From Clostridia bacterium (GTDB lineage: Bacteria; Bacillota; Clostridia; Oscillospirales; Acutalibacteraceae): a DNA stretch of 43,307 nt. This document shows, piece after piece, positions 33,586 through 42,747 of the stretch (positions within the stretch are counted from its first letter, which is position 1; each line of letters opens with the position of its first letter). The notes under the pieces are model-generated. The model did not search any database. It worked only from the letters and a program-made list of their open reading frames with translations, and had not been told where the DNA came from. The position numbers were made by a program, and so were the translations under genes. The stretch spans positions 1 through 43,307 of the forward strand of contig JAGAOS010000074.1 of assembly GCA_017623575.1 (NCBI GenBank), read 5' to 3'.

Positions 33586-33948
33586 ATGAACGATTATCAG
33601 ATGGGAGCTATTGAATCCCGATTTGCCGATATTATTTGGGAAAATGAGCCTGTTTCCTCTACCGAGCTTGCCAAAAGAAGTGAGGAACTGCTTAAATGGA
33701 AAAAATCCACCACCTACACCGTTTTAAAAAGGCTTTGCGATAAGGGTATTTTTCAAAATAACAAGGGCACCGTTACTTCCCTTATTTCTAGAAAAGAGTT
33801 TTATTCTGTACAAAGCGAAAGGTTTGTTGCAGAAACCTTTTCAGGCTCCTTGCCCGCCTTTTTAACCGCCTTTACTGCACGAAAAAATCTATCCCCCGAA
33901 GAGGTAGCGCATCTTAAAAAGATGGTTGCCGAATATGAGGAGGATTAA
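33586..33948 (+). CDS. BlaI/MecI-family repressor
   Basis: This 120-residue winged-helix repressor (IIWENEPVSSTELAKRSEELLKWKKSTTYTVLKRLCDKGIF) has a C-terminal dimerisation helix pair. GGAGGT precedes the ATG, and two palindromic operators overlap its promoter. It is normally cleaved when the co-encoded BlaR1 protease is activated. No beta-lactamase gene follows, so its targets lie elsewhere or the pair senses another signal. Confidence 0.92.
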   Translation: MNDYQMGAIESRFADIIWENEPVSSTELAKRSEELLKWKKSTTYTVLKRLCDKGIFQNNKGTVTSLISRKEFYSVQSERFVAETFSGSLPAFLTAFTARKNLSPEEVAHLKKMVAEYEED

Positions 33949-33950
33949 CA

Positions 33951-36128
33951 ATGGAGGCTGTATTTTTAAAAATATTTAATATGAGCATAACTGCCGGCTG
34001 GCTTGTGCTTGCAATAGTTGTACTTCGTTTGATTTTTAAAAAGGCTCCAAAAGCTATTGTGGTGTTTATGTGGGCATTGGTGGGAGTGCGGCTTGTTTGC
34101 CCTTTTTCTGCCCAAAGTATATTCAGCCTTATTCCAAGCGCCGAAACACTGCCGCAGGATATTATTTATTCTAAATCCCCCGCAATTCACAGCGGAGTAT
34201 CCATTTTAAACTCAACCGTAAACCCTATTATTTCTAATAGCTTGGCGCCTGAGGCGGGGGCAAGCGTTAACCCAATGCAGATAGTTATTTTTATAGCCTC
34301 TGTTATTTGGATTGTTGGAATAGCGGCAATGATTGTATATTCTGTTGTTTCATATTTAAGACTTCATAGCAAGGTAAGGGAAGCCGTACCGTATAAGGAT
34401 AATATTTGGTTGTGCGACCGTATAGATACACCCTTTATTCTTGGAGTTGTGCGCCCCCGTATTTATCTGCCATCAAATATAAATGAGCAGGATATTGAAT
34501 ATGTTACGGCGCACGAAAGGGCTCACCTTAAAAGGCGCGACCATTGGTGGAAGCCGCTTGGTTTTATGCTTTTGACGGTATATTGGTTTAATCCTGTTTT
34601 ATGGCTTGCCTACATTTTGCTTTGCAAGGATATTGAGCTTGCCTGCGATGAAAAGGTAATTAATGATATGGGAACGGAAATTAAAAAGCCTTATTCAAAT
34701 GCCTTAATAAATTGCAGTATTTCCCGCAAGACGATTTCTGCCTGCCCTGTTGCCTTTGGTGAGGTGGGTGTAAAAAGCAGGGTAAAATCGGTGCTGAATT
34801 ATAAAAAACCCGCCTTTTGGATTGTTGCTGCAGCTATTATTGCAAGTATTGCCGTTGCGGTATGCTTTTTAACAAATCCAAAAACTTCAATAGATGATGA
34901 GCTGGCAGTATTTCTTGATATGCAAATTTCAGAGCATCATTACAGCAATGAGCATACAGACGGTAATTTTATTGCAATAAGCCAAAAGGTGCTTGGTGTT
35001 GATGAATCACTAGAAGAAACAACTGTATATATGTGGGTAATGTATAACGAATACAGCTATAAAAACGGCGAGATAAATTTAGAAACGGGCGTTCACATAC
35101 CAACCGTTATTACTGCAAAACAAACGGGCGCTCACAAACATTATGAACTTGTAGAATATTGGGAGCCTCGCGACGGCAGTTACTATGAAAAGGATATTAA
35201 GGAAAAATTTCCTTGGCATTTGCACGGTAAAGCGCTTGACTCCCAAAGATATGTTGCCGAGCAAAAAGCATTTTGCGAAAATGCCGCAAAGGAATATTTT
35301 GCATCTTATGCCGAAAAAATCAGCTGGTCTTATCAGCCAATGCTAAGCTTTACGGGTTACTCTTTTAAAGGTTTATTGCCCGATTTTGACTATACTCATA
35401 TTGATGCCGCCTGCATCGGCGGAGAGCTTTACAAACTTGAGGCAGACGGTCAGCCATACGGTACAAAATTGCAGTTTGAAAAGGGTAAAGCTGTATATTG
35501 GTCACCAAGGGAAGTGGCAACCGACAAAATCCCCCAAAAATCCGAAGTGACCTTAGCTATTTACAACAATAAAGTCCAATTGCACAGTTGTACCATAGTA
35601 TTTGAGTGTATTTCCCGCGATATAGCATCGGCTGAATTTGAGATTTATTTAAAGCAATCGGACGGTTTGCAAATGGTTTCGACCGATTATAGCATTAAGC
35701 TTGTTAAACAGGGCGATATTTCCAAAATTGGCGGCGCCAATGAGCCTGCGAATATTACGGTTAGTTCAGAAAAAACTAAATCTATTAACTTTGGGGATAA
35801 AGCAATTTTTGATATTGATGGTGACGGAACCGACGAAGACTGTTTTATTGGTCCCGGACCTACTTCCGGTATATTTACTTTTACCTTGTCGGTATTCCAA
35901 AACGGTAAACTTGAATATTTTAACATTTACAGCAGCTTGCCCGGTGCACTTTCATTTAAAACAACATCAAATGGGACTGTACTTCATCTTGTACCGCTAG
36001 GCGAGTTTCAACCTGTTGATTATTCATTCAGTGTTAAAGCTAACAACATAGTTCTTACTGCAAAGGGTGAAAGCCTTACATATTGGGGCGAGCAAGGGAT
36101 AAATTCAATTTATGCACCAAAGTATTAA
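33951..36128 (+). CDS. BlaR1-like M56 metalloprotease with an unusual sensor domain
   Basis: This 725-residue membrane protein starts 2 nt after blaI. Residues 1-310 hold the TM helices and the M56 zinc protease, with the motif AHERAHLKRRDHWW (HExxH, about 187) and the downstream ELACDEKV. After a TM near 290-310 (WIVAAAIIASIAVAVCFL) an extracellular region of about 410 residues follows. I do not find the STxK/SxN/KTG penicillin-binding motifs of true BlaR1. Instead there is a beta-rich part ending in DIDGDGTDEDCF, a calcium-loop/FG-GAP-like motif. The ligand is therefore probably not a beta-lactam. Confidence 0.88.
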   Translation: MEAVFLKIFNMSITAGWLVLAIVVLRLIFKKAPKAIVVFMWALVGVRLVCPFSAQSIFSLIPSAETLPQDIIYSKSPAIHSGVSILNSTVNPIISNSLAPEAGASVNPMQIVIFIASVIWIVGIAAMIVYSVVSYLRLHSKVREAVPYKDNIWLCDRIDTPFILGVVRPRIYLPSNINEQDIEYVTAHERAHLKRRDHWWKPLGFMLLTVYWFNPVLWLAYILLCKDIELACDEKVINDMGTEIKKPYSNALINCSISRKTISACPVAFGEVGVKSRVKSVLNYKKPAFWIVAAAIIASIAVAVCFLTNPKTSIDDELAVFLDMQISEHHYSNEHTDGNFIAISQKVLGVDESLEETTVYMWVMYNEYSYKNGEINLETGVHIPTVITAKQTGAHKHYELVEYWEPRDGSYYEKDIKEKFPWHLHGKALDSQRYVAEQKAFCENAAKEYFASYAEKISWSYQPMLSFTGYSFKGLLPDFDYTHIDAACIGGELYKLEADGQPYGTKLQFEKGKAVYWSPREVATDKIPQKSEVTLAIYNNKVQLHSCTIVFECISRDIASAEFEIYLKQSDGLQMVSTDYSIKLVKQGDISKIGGANEPANITVSSEKTKSINFGDKAIFDIDGDGTDEDCFIGPGPTSGIFTFTLSVFQNGKLEYFNIYSSLPGALSFKTTSNGTVLHLVPLGEFQPVDYSFSVKANNIVLTAKGESLTYWGEQGINSIYAPKY

Positions 36129-36145
36129 TAAATTATGAGTTTTAT

Positions 36146-36189
36146 AAAAAATCTGCAACAAAGATTTACACTTTCGTTGCAGATTTTTT
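36146..36189. repeat. Dispersed terminator-like hairpin, copy D
   Basis: AAAAATCTGCAAC pairs with GTTGCAGATTTTT. It lies between the convergent blaR1-like gene and the membrane-protein gene at 36211 and can terminate both. Confidence 0.8.
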
Positions 36190-36210
36190 ATAATTTTACT
36201 CTTAAAAAAT

Positions 36211-36720
36211 TTACAGTACAGATGCTAAAATTAAACCCAGCACAAACACACCAATACCAACAACGGTTGGAAAGAGAACTCCTAACTTAAATTCCGGTTT
36301 CCAATTGAGCTTTTTGCAGTTATTATTGAACTGTATGCAGTAGGCAATATATCTTATGGGAGTGAGAATTACGCCTATAAAAATGGTTAGAAAAAGCTGT
36401 ATTACCATTAATCCAAGCTTGCCACCCAAATCAGCGCTATATGTTTTATGCCCGTCGGCGTATGTTGTAACAATTTGGTAATCATAATTAAATATGTTCT
36501 TAAAACCATAACGCCTTACACAAATTACCGATGGAACTGAAATTACAAGGGCGCCTGCAATAGCAAGAAATGGTGTGATTTTTAAACCAACGGTAATAAG
36601 CAGCCAACCAATACAGCAGAAAATAATAATTTTCCATATTTCTTTGAGACCATTGCTCATTCTATCCAGAGCTTCATTTTCCACAGCATTCAATTCCTGG
36701 TTAGTATTTGTTTCGCTCAT
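36211..36720 (-). CDS. Small multi-pass membrane protein of unknown function
   Basis: This 169-residue protein starts at the ATG at 36720 (MSETNTNQEL), 7 nt after AGAGG. Earlier in-frame starts run through the promoter. About four TM helices are seen, with a Tyr-rich loop (YDYQIVTTYADGHKTYSADLGGKLG) between the second and third. I do not recognise the family. It is divergent from a ribbon-helix-helix protein gene, which may regulate it. Confidence 0.75.
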   Translation of the reverse strand: MSETNTNQELNAVENEALDRMSNGLKEIWKIIIFCCIGWLLITVGLKITPFLAIAGALVISVPSVICVRRYGFKNIFNYDYQIVTTYADGHKTYSADLGGKLGLMVIQLFLTIFIGVILTPIRYIAYCIQFNNNCKKLNWKPEFKLGVLFPTVVGIGVFVLGLILASVL

Positions 36721-36831
36721 ATACATACCTCTTTTTACAAGTATTACAAAATGTATTACACTTTGCAATAATATTGTACTATATTTTTTATTATTTGTCA
36801 ATATTAAAATATATTAAGAGGTGATAAGACA

Positions 36832-37014
36832 ATGAGCAAAGAACCACTTAAAATTAAAAGGCGTGGAGAAGACGGCAGTAAAATTATTTCAATACGCATA
36901 AAAGAAGATATATTAAATGAACTGGATAAAATTGCTAAGGAGAGCAATTATTCAAGAAACGAATTAATCAATTTAATTTTAAAATATGGTATTGAAAATT
37001 TAGAAATTGTATAG
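36832..37014 (+). CDS. Ribbon-helix-helix (CopG/Arc-type) protein
   Basis: This 60-residue protein shows a beta strand (IISIRIKEDI) followed by two helices (LNELDKIAKESNY, SRNELINLILKYGIEN), the standard RHH DNA-binding fold. AAGAGGTGAT precedes the ATG. Its TAG stop lies on the first bases of the 70-bp repeat at 37014, so insertion of the repeat may have set or trimmed its C-terminus. No toxin gene is adjacent. Confidence 0.8.
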   Translation: MSKEPLKIKRRGEDGSKIISIRIKEDILNELDKIAKESNYSRNELINLILKYGIENLEIV

Positions 37015-37083
37015 TAGGGGCGATTATTAATCGCCCGAAAAAGGTTTGTGCAATTTATGCGGGCGAGCAATGCTCTCCCCTAC
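37014..37083. repeat. 70-bp compound palindromic repeat, copy 2
   Basis: Reverse complement of 2436-2505 with about two mismatches in 70 bases, 34.5 kb away. It abuts the stop of the RHH gene. Confidence 0.8.
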
Positions 37084-37107
37084 TTAAAAACTAAATATCA
37101 TACAAAA

Positions 37108-37132
37108 AGCGAGGTGAAAAAATCACCTCGCT
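37108..37132. terminator. glyA terminator (bidirectional)
   Basis: AGCGAGGTGA pairs perfectly with TCACCTCGCT across a 5-nt A-rich loop, with A and T runs outside. It ends glyA on the minus strand. Confidence 0.88.
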
Positions 37133-37159
37133 TTTACCTATTTATAAATGAAATTAATA

Positions 37160-38410
37160 CTATTTATATAAGGGGAACTTCTTGCAGATTTCGGCTACGC
37201 CCTCACGGATTTTATCTGCGTTTGCATCAAAATCGCGAATAGCAAGGGTAATGAAATCGGCAATCTGCTTCATTTCCTCAACACCCATACCGCGGGTAGT
37301 AGCGGCGGGGGTACCAATTCTTACACCGCTGGTAACAAATGGCTTTTCGGGGTCATTGGGGATTGCGTTTTTGTTTGCGGTAATATAAACCTCATCCAAA
37401 CGATGCTCTAACTCCTTACCTGTAATGCCTGTACCAACAAGGTCTAAAAGCATAAGGTGATTATCTGTACCGCCCGATACAAGATTAATACCGTTTTCTA
37501 TAAAACGGTTTGCCATAGCGGCGGCATTTTCAACTATTCGTTTTTGATAATTCTTAAACTCATCGGTAAGAGCCTCACCAAAGCAAACTGCCTTAGCGGC
37601 AATAACATGCTCTAAGGGGCCGCCCTGACTCCCGGGGAAAACAGCCTTATCAATAGCGGCGGCAAACTCTGCCTTGCAAAGAATAAGACCACCGCGGGGA
37701 CCGCGAAGAGTTTTATGTGTTGTGGTGGTAACAACATCTGCATAAGGTACGGGGCTTTGGTGAAGTCCTGCGGCAACAAGACCCGCAATGTGAGCCATAT
37801 CTACCATAAACAGTGCGCCAACCTCTTTTGCAATGTCGGCAATAACATCAAACTTAATGGCTCTGGGGTATGCCGATGCGCCTGCTACAATAAGCTTTGG
37901 CTTACATTCCTTGGCAATTCTGCGCATTTCATCATAATCAATATATCCGTCATCCGAAACGCCGTAAGAAACAAAGTTATAGTTCTTACCCGATGCATTT
38001 ACGGGTGAGCCGTGGGTAAGATGACCACCGTGGGCAAGATTCATACCCATAATGGTATCACCAACATTAACAAGCGCCTGATAAGCCGCCATATTTGCGT
38101 TTGCGCCCGAATGAGGCTGAACATTGGCGTGGTCGGCACCAAAAAGCTTTTTAGCACGCTCTCTTGCTAAATCTTCTACAACATCCACACAGTAGCAACC
38201 GCCGTAATAACGCTTGCCGGGATAGCCTTCTGCATATTTATTAGTAAGAACCGAACCCATAGCCGCCATAACAGCAGGGGAAACAAAGTTTTCAGAAGCA
38301 ATAAGCTCAATATTTCTTTGCTGACGCTCAAGCTCCTTTTTCATTGCCTCGCCGACTTCGGGGTCAGACTGAGAAACAAAACCAATTGTGTCCATTAAGT
38401 TTTCAAACAT
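37160..38410 (-). CDS. glyA: Serine hydroxymethyltransferase
   Basis: This 416-residue PLP enzyme converts serine and tetrahydrofolate to glycine and methylene-THF. Hallmarks are [13 protein letters not shown], the PLP-binding Lys in [21 protein letters not shown], and [16 protein letters not shown] start at the ATG at 38410 ([10 protein letters not shown]), since AAGGAG lies 9 nt upstream; the longer frame has no site. Single-gene unit with its own terminator. Confidence 0.97.
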   Translation of the reverse strand: MFENLMDTIGFVSQSDPEVGEAMKKELERQQRNIELIASENFVSPAVMAAMGSVLTNKYAEGYPGKRYYGGCYCVDVVEDLARERAKKLFGADHANVQPHSGANANMAAYQALVNVGDTIMGMNLAHGGHLTHGSPVNASGKNYNFVSYGVSDDGYIDYDEMRRIAKECKPKLIVAGASAYPRAIKFDVIADIAKEVGALFMVDMAHIAGLVAAGLHQSPVPYADVVTTTTHKTLRGPRGGLILCKAEFAAAIDKAVFPGSQGGPLEHVIAAKAVCFGEALTDEFKNYQKRIVENAAAMANRFIENGINLVSGGTDNHLMLLDLVGTGITGKELEHRLDEVYITANKNAIPNDPEKPFVTSGVRIGTPAATTRGMGVEEMKQIADFITLAIRDFDANADKIREGVAEICKKFPLYK

Positions 38411-38491
38411 AATTTCTAACTCCTTAATTTTCAAAAAATCATATTTATTATATAACAAACCTTTAATTTATTCAATAGATTTTTCAATTTT

Positions 38492-39163
38492 TTATGGCTT
38501 TAATTGCCAATTTATTGGTTCTATTCCCTTTGACACCAAAAATTTGTTTGCTTTTGAAAAATGCTTACATCCAAAAAAACCGCGATGCGCCGAAAGTGGG
38601 CTGGGGTGGAGCGCCTCTAATTTAAGGTGAATGGGATTGGTTATGATTTTTGCCTTTTCTGCCGCGGGGCGACCCCACAACAAAAACACTACAGGCTGTT
38701 GCTTTTCATTAAGCTTTTCAATAACATGGTCGGTAAAGCGTTCCCAACCGTTTCCGCGGTGGCTTGCCGCCTGCCCCGCCCTTACGGTCAGTACGGTGTT
38801 AAGCATTAAAACGCCCTGCTTTGCCCAATCCTCCAGATAGCCGTGATCGGGTGGCTCTATACCCAAATCGCTTTTAAGCTCCTTATAAATATTATTAAGT
38901 GAGGGGGGTATATCTACACCCTTTTTTACAGAAAAGCACAGACCGTGAGCCTGTCCCGCGCCGTGATATGGGTCCTGCCCGATTATAACCGCCTTTACAT
39001 CCTTAAAAGCGGTGTATCTGAGGGCATTGAATATATCATACATATCGGGATATATTGTTTTTGTTTTGTATTCTTCCTTCAAAAATTTTCTAAGCAGAAT
39101 ATAATAAGGAGATGTCCATTCTTTTTTTAAAATTTCATCCCAATCATTACCAAGCTCAACCAT
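38492..39163 (-). CDS. ung: Uracil-DNA glycosylase, family 1
   Basis: This 223-residue enzyme removes uracil from DNA. It has the catalytic water-activating Asp in IGQDPYHG, the uracil-binding SLNNIYKEL, VLMLNTVLTVRAGQAASH and the minor-groove loop HPSPLSAHRGFFGCKHF. Length and motifs are complete. A GGGAGT site precedes the ATG. Confidence 0.97.
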   Translation of the reverse strand: MVELGNDWDEILKKEWTSPYYILLRKFLKEEYKTKTIYPDMYDIFNALRYTAFKDVKAVIIGQDPYHGAGQAHGLCFSVKKGVDIPPSLNNIYKELKSDLGIEPPDHGYLEDWAKQGVLMLNTVLTVRAGQAASHRGNGWERFTDHVIEKLNEKQQPVVFLLWGRPAAEKAKIITNPIHLKLEALHPSPLSAHRGFFGCKHFSKANKFLVSKGIEPINWQLKP

Positions 39164-39272
39164 TTAAAAATAAACTCCCATTTTTATTATTCTATTATTT
39201 GTTTGGTTTTATTAAAACTCAAATCAGCCTGACCGAAAAATCCACCACTTCAGCCTAAAAAAATTAAACAAT

Positions 39273-39300
39273 AAGCGGCAGGCTAAAAAGTCTGCCGCTT
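39273..39300. terminator. Terminator between ung and the SGNH gene
   Basis: AAGCGGCAG pairs with CTGCCGCTT across an A-rich loop. T-rich sequence follows on both strands. On the minus strand it ends the SGNH-hydrolase gene that stops at 39312. Confidence 0.85.
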
Positions 39301-39311
39301 GTTTTTAAATT

Positions 39312-40925
39312 CTACGAATTTGTATTAAGATTTCCAATACCAAGTAATCTAACAACGCCTTGCTTTATATAGATTTTAAATTCTACTCTGGTAGTGCCCT
39401 TTGCAATCTTAACTGCGGAGGTTCTGCCAAGCTCTGTTGCTTCTTCATAGAGACCAATGGGTGCTTTGGTGTTGGTAAGCAGATTGCCATTGGCATCATA
39501 GCATAAAATAGACACACCTGCAAAAGTAATTTTTTTAGAAGCACTGTTAGAGGAAGCTGATTTGTTGGAACATACCATAAAGTATGTATCGTTATTTGTA
39601 ACCTCAGGTATTGTCAGGTTAAGGTAGGCGGGATTTTCTTCTAATTTAAGCTCTTCTTCATCATTTGATGTGGGAATAAAATGACGATAGGTGGTGATGT
39701 AAGGACGATATGTATCAGAGGAAGATGAGCCGGAATAAAAATACTCATATTTTTTAAGGTCTTCGCTATCAAGGTCAAATGCATAGCCTTTAGCTTTACC
39801 CTCAACAATATCACCAACGGACAAGAAGGAGCCGTTCATATATTTATCTATACCATAAAAGCCCTCGGTGGGATATTTGGGGTCTTTAGTGGATATTTTA
39901 TCCAGCTTTTTCAAAACCTTATCCAAGAAGCCGGTAATTGTTCCGTTAAGAACTAAATGACCGGTATCATTCATACTTACATTATTATTAGAAACATCAT
40001 ACCAGGAAAGAAGGGGAATATCACCGGTTTCCTTTACCTGAACAAGCTCAACCATATTATCCCAAACGGCAGCTTCAAAATCAATAACAGGAAGGTCGTA
40101 GTATTCGGCTATTTCCTTCTCCTGCTTTGCTGCAGTGCTGATAATGTTAGCATTTCTGGGATTCATAGTGTACGAATTCTGCTCAGCGCCGGTAAGCAAC
40201 AAGGTAACAACTGCAGGGGCAGTTTTAGAATGTAAAATACGGCGAACAATATTATCGTAAGCCTGTGAATTTGTTTTTGCCATAGCCTGAATATTATCCT
40301 GAACGGCAAAATCAAGGAATACAATATCAGGCTCATACTGAAGAACATCATGCTCTATACGCATAGACGCATTTATTGAGGTAAGATTTTCACCGCCGGC
40401 TCCAATAACCTCACAAGGACCTATATTGGCATACCACCAATCCTGCAAAAGATTAACATAAGTAACATCAGCCATACCGGCATCGGAATTGTGAGCGGTA
40501 TTTATACTGTTACCGTAGCAAACAATTTTAACCGTTTTTCCACTTTTGGATTTTCTCATAGCCTTTGCTATGCGGGTAAGGTTACCCTCGCGATAAAGGG
40601 CATCCTTGTTAAGTTCTTCATCCTGACCTGCAAGCATAGCGGCAAGTCGCTCTTCTTCAGGTGTAAGGGGAACAGAAGGCTCGGGTTCTTCTTCCTCATA
40701 TTCATAAGGGTCCTCGTCTTCTACGGGATCCTCGGCAGTGTCCTCAGGTTCACTGCTGGGCTCCTCTGAGGAAGGATCCTCAGGCTCACTGCTTGGCTCC
40801 TCTGAAGATACATCGTCAGAGGATGTGGATGATGATGTGTTTACATCATCATTTGTTGGCGAGCAACCCGCTACAACGCCAAATGTTAATACAAATACCA
40901 ATAAAAGTGCTAATAATTTTTTCAT
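39312..40925 (-). CDS. Secreted SGNH/GDSL-type hydrolase lipoprotein
   Basis: This 537-residue protein starts at the ATG at 40925 (MKKLLALLL) behind AGGGAG. A signal peptide with lipobox VAGC is followed by a Ser/Glu/Pro-rich acidic linker with repeats of SSEEPSSEPED and an EYEEEEPEP tract. The catalytic domain shows CYGNSINTAH (block I, GNS for GDS), GAGGENLTS (block II), FLDFAVQDN (block III) and DTGHLVLNG (Asp/His, block V). These fit a surface esterase that deacylates a glycan or peptidoglycan. A beta-rich C-terminal domain of about 150 residues is probably carbohydrate-binding. Confidence 0.82.
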   Translation of the reverse strand: MKKLLALLLVFVLTFGVVAGCSPTNDDVNTSSSTSSDDVSSEEPSSEPEDPSSEEPSSEPEDTAEDPVEDEDPYEYEEEEPEPSVPLTPEEERLAAMLAGQDEELNKDALYREGNLTRIAKAMRKSKSGKTVKIVCYGNSINTAHNSDAGMADVTYVNLLQDWWYANIGPCEVIGAGGENLTSINASMRIEHDVLQYEPDIVFLDFAVQDNIQAMAKTNSQAYDNIVRRILHSKTAPAVVTLLLTGAEQNSYTMNPRNANIISTAAKQEKEIAEYYDLPVIDFEAAVWDNMVELVQVKETGDIPLLSWYDVSNNNVSMNDTGHLVLNGTITGFLDKVLKKLDKISTKDPKYPTEGFYGIDKYMNGSFLSVGDIVEGKAKGYAFDLDSEDLKKYEYFYSGSSSSDTYRPYITTYRHFIPTSNDEEELKLEENPAYLNLTIPEVTNNDTYFMVCSNKSASSNSASKKITFAGVSILCYDANGNLLTNTKAPIGLYEEATELGRTSAVKIAKGTTRVEFKIYIKQGVVRLLGIGNLNTNS

Positions 40926-41062
40926 AGTTTTCTCCCTACTCTTTTTTTCTTTAAATATCTGCAATATCCCCCTATGATATTTATAAGATATTATCTAAAT
41001 TTATTTTATAACATTTCACCCTTTTTTGGAAGTCTAAAATTTTTCTATTAAATGCCGAAAAT

Positions 41063-42613
41063 TTAAACCGTTTTCGACTTTTTTTCTTTAAATACGCACT
41101 TTTTTGGCATTAAATTTTTAATATTCACAACACCAAATAAGGTTACTAAAACAAAATACAGTATACCTATGCTTACAGCAACTAATACAATATACAAAAT
41201 GTGGTGTTGCTTTGCAGGCAGGCAAATCCAATCAGAAATCATAGCCGAGCTGCAGGCGGCAAGCAAGGGCAGAAAAAAATATTTTTTATAATTAAAAGAA
41301 ATGCGGGTAGTTTTTAGAATTTTTAAAAGGGCAAGCACAGATGTGAACAAATTACTGAACACCATAACGCCCAAAAAGCCAAGCATACCAAAACGGGGCA
41401 CCAGCAAAAGCACCAAAATTACCCTTACAAAGGAATCGACAACATTTATTTTAAAAAGAAAGGTTTGTTCATCCAGCCCCTTTAAAATTCCGTCGGCAAT
41501 TAAATCTATGTACATAAAGGGTATGAGGGGAGAAAGGGCTCTTATAAGGTAGCCTACGCCATCGCTACCGTAAACCACCTGCCCCAGCGGGTATGAGGCA
41601 GTAAAAAATACCGCGGCTATTAAAAAGGATGCTACTGATGTTACCGAAAAAACCTTTTCCACCGCCATTTCAACCGACCTGTTGTTTTTTTCTGCCACCG
41701 ATTGAGTTATTTCGGGGATTAAAAGAGTTGATACAGATGAAAGCAGAGATGCGGGAAACAGTAAAATGGGTAGCGCCATACCCTTTATCATACCAAATTG
41801 CTCCAGCGCGGCGACTCCCGAGCCGGAATATTTTGAAAGGCAGGAAGGTGTTATAAGGCTTTCGGCGGTGCGAAGGGCGGTGTGCAGGTATCTACCCGCC
41901 GAAATGGGTACCGAAATGCGCAAAAGCTCAGAAAGAGAGGCTCTTTTTTTCATATCGGATGCCGATTTTTGGCGTAATCTTTTAAAATCAAGCTTGTAGA
42001 AAATCCACATAAGCAAACAGCTTAGTCCCTCGGCGGCAGAGTCACCAAGCAAAACGGCGGCACAGGTAACAGAAAGCCCTAGATGGGCATATTTATTAAT
42101 AAGCAGAACAATTATAGCCATTCTTGCAAGCTGTTCAGCAATCTGGCAAAGCGACGGGGGAAGGGTATATCTACGAGCAAGAAAATACCCCCTGATGCAA
42201 GAGCAAACTCCCATAAAGGGCAGACCAAGGCACAAAATTTTAAGACTAAGCTCTGCCCGCACATCTCCTATAAGGTATCTGGAAATGGGTGATGCAAAGG
42301 TCACTATTATAAGGGTTGTAAAAAGGGCGGCAATAAAGCATATAAATGATGACATATAAAGGGTGCGGCGGGCGCCCTGCTTATCACCAACCGCAAGCCT
42401 TCCCGTAACAATGCGGGTTACGGCGGTAGAAATTCCCGTTGTTGCAAAGGTAGAGGCAAGAATGTACACCGAAAAAATCACTTGATAAAGTCCCATTCCC
42501 TCAGCACCGATACTGCCGGCAAGCCAAACCCTGAACACCATACCTATCACCCGCAAAATTAAGGCGGTAACGGTTAAAATCATTGCATTTTTTATAAATA
42601 ATACCTTTTTCAT
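41063..42613 (-). CDS. SpoVB-like lipid/polysaccharide flippase (MOP superfamily)
   Basis: This 516-residue protein has about 14 TM helices. The N-terminal FIKNAMILTVTALILRVIGMVFR and IGAEGMGLYQVIFSVYILAS are characteristic of SpoVB/YkvU-type polysaccharide biosynthesis proteins, related to the MurJ lipid II flippase. A CCGGAGTGA site precedes the ATG. In spore formers it moves cortex precursors or other lipid-linked glycans across the membrane. It is divergent from the tandem RNA-like array. Confidence 0.9.
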   Translation of the reverse strand: MKKVLFIKNAMILTVTALILRVIGMVFRVWLAGSIGAEGMGLYQVIFSVYILASTFATTGISTAVTRIVTGRLAVGDKQGARRTLYMSSFICFIAALFTTLIIVTFASPISRYLIGDVRAELSLKILCLGLPFMGVCSCIRGYFLARRYTLPPSLCQIAEQLARMAIIVLLINKYAHLGLSVTCAAVLLGDSAAEGLSCLLMWIFYKLDFKRLRQKSASDMKKRASLSELLRISVPISAGRYLHTALRTAESLITPSCLSKYSGSGVAALEQFGMIKGMALPILLFPASLLSSVSTLLIPEITQSVAEKNNRSVEMAVEKVFSVTSVASFLIAAVFFTASYPLGQVVYGSDGVGYLIRALSPLIPFMYIDLIADGILKGLDEQTFLFKINVVDSFVRVILVLLLVPRFGMLGFLGVMVFSNLFTSVLALLKILKTTRISFNYKKYFFLPLLAACSSAMISDWICLPAKQHHILYIVLVAVSIGILYFVLVTLFGVVNIKNLMPKKCVFKEKKSKTV

Positions 42614-42688
42614 ATAATATCACTCCGGTTAATATATATGAAAAAAGCCTGAAAAAAATAATTATTTAAAAAATCCTTTTAAATAAAC

Positions 42689-42717
42689 TTGACTTTTGCG
42701 CCAAAAATCTATATAAT
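42689..42717 (+). promoter_or_regulatory. Near-consensus promoter of the 155-nt array
   Basis: TTGACT (42689-42694), 17 nt, TATAAT (42712-42717), predicted start near 42724, about 25 nt before the first unit. It is the closest match to a housekeeping sigma-A promoter that I noted in the window and points toward the array. No ribosome binding site or open frame follows, as for stable RNA genes. Confidence 0.8.
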
Positions 42718-42747
42718 AATCTGTACGAAATATTAATGCTTAATATA

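Noticed and set aside
33586-36128. Beta-lactam resistance operon
   Set aside because: BlaI/BlaR1-like genes are present, but no beta-lactamase or mecA-like gene follows and the sensor lacks penicillin-binding motifs.
36832-37014. Toxin-antitoxin module
   Set aside because: The ribbon-helix-helix protein has no adjacent small toxin; the divergent gene encodes a multi-pass membrane protein.
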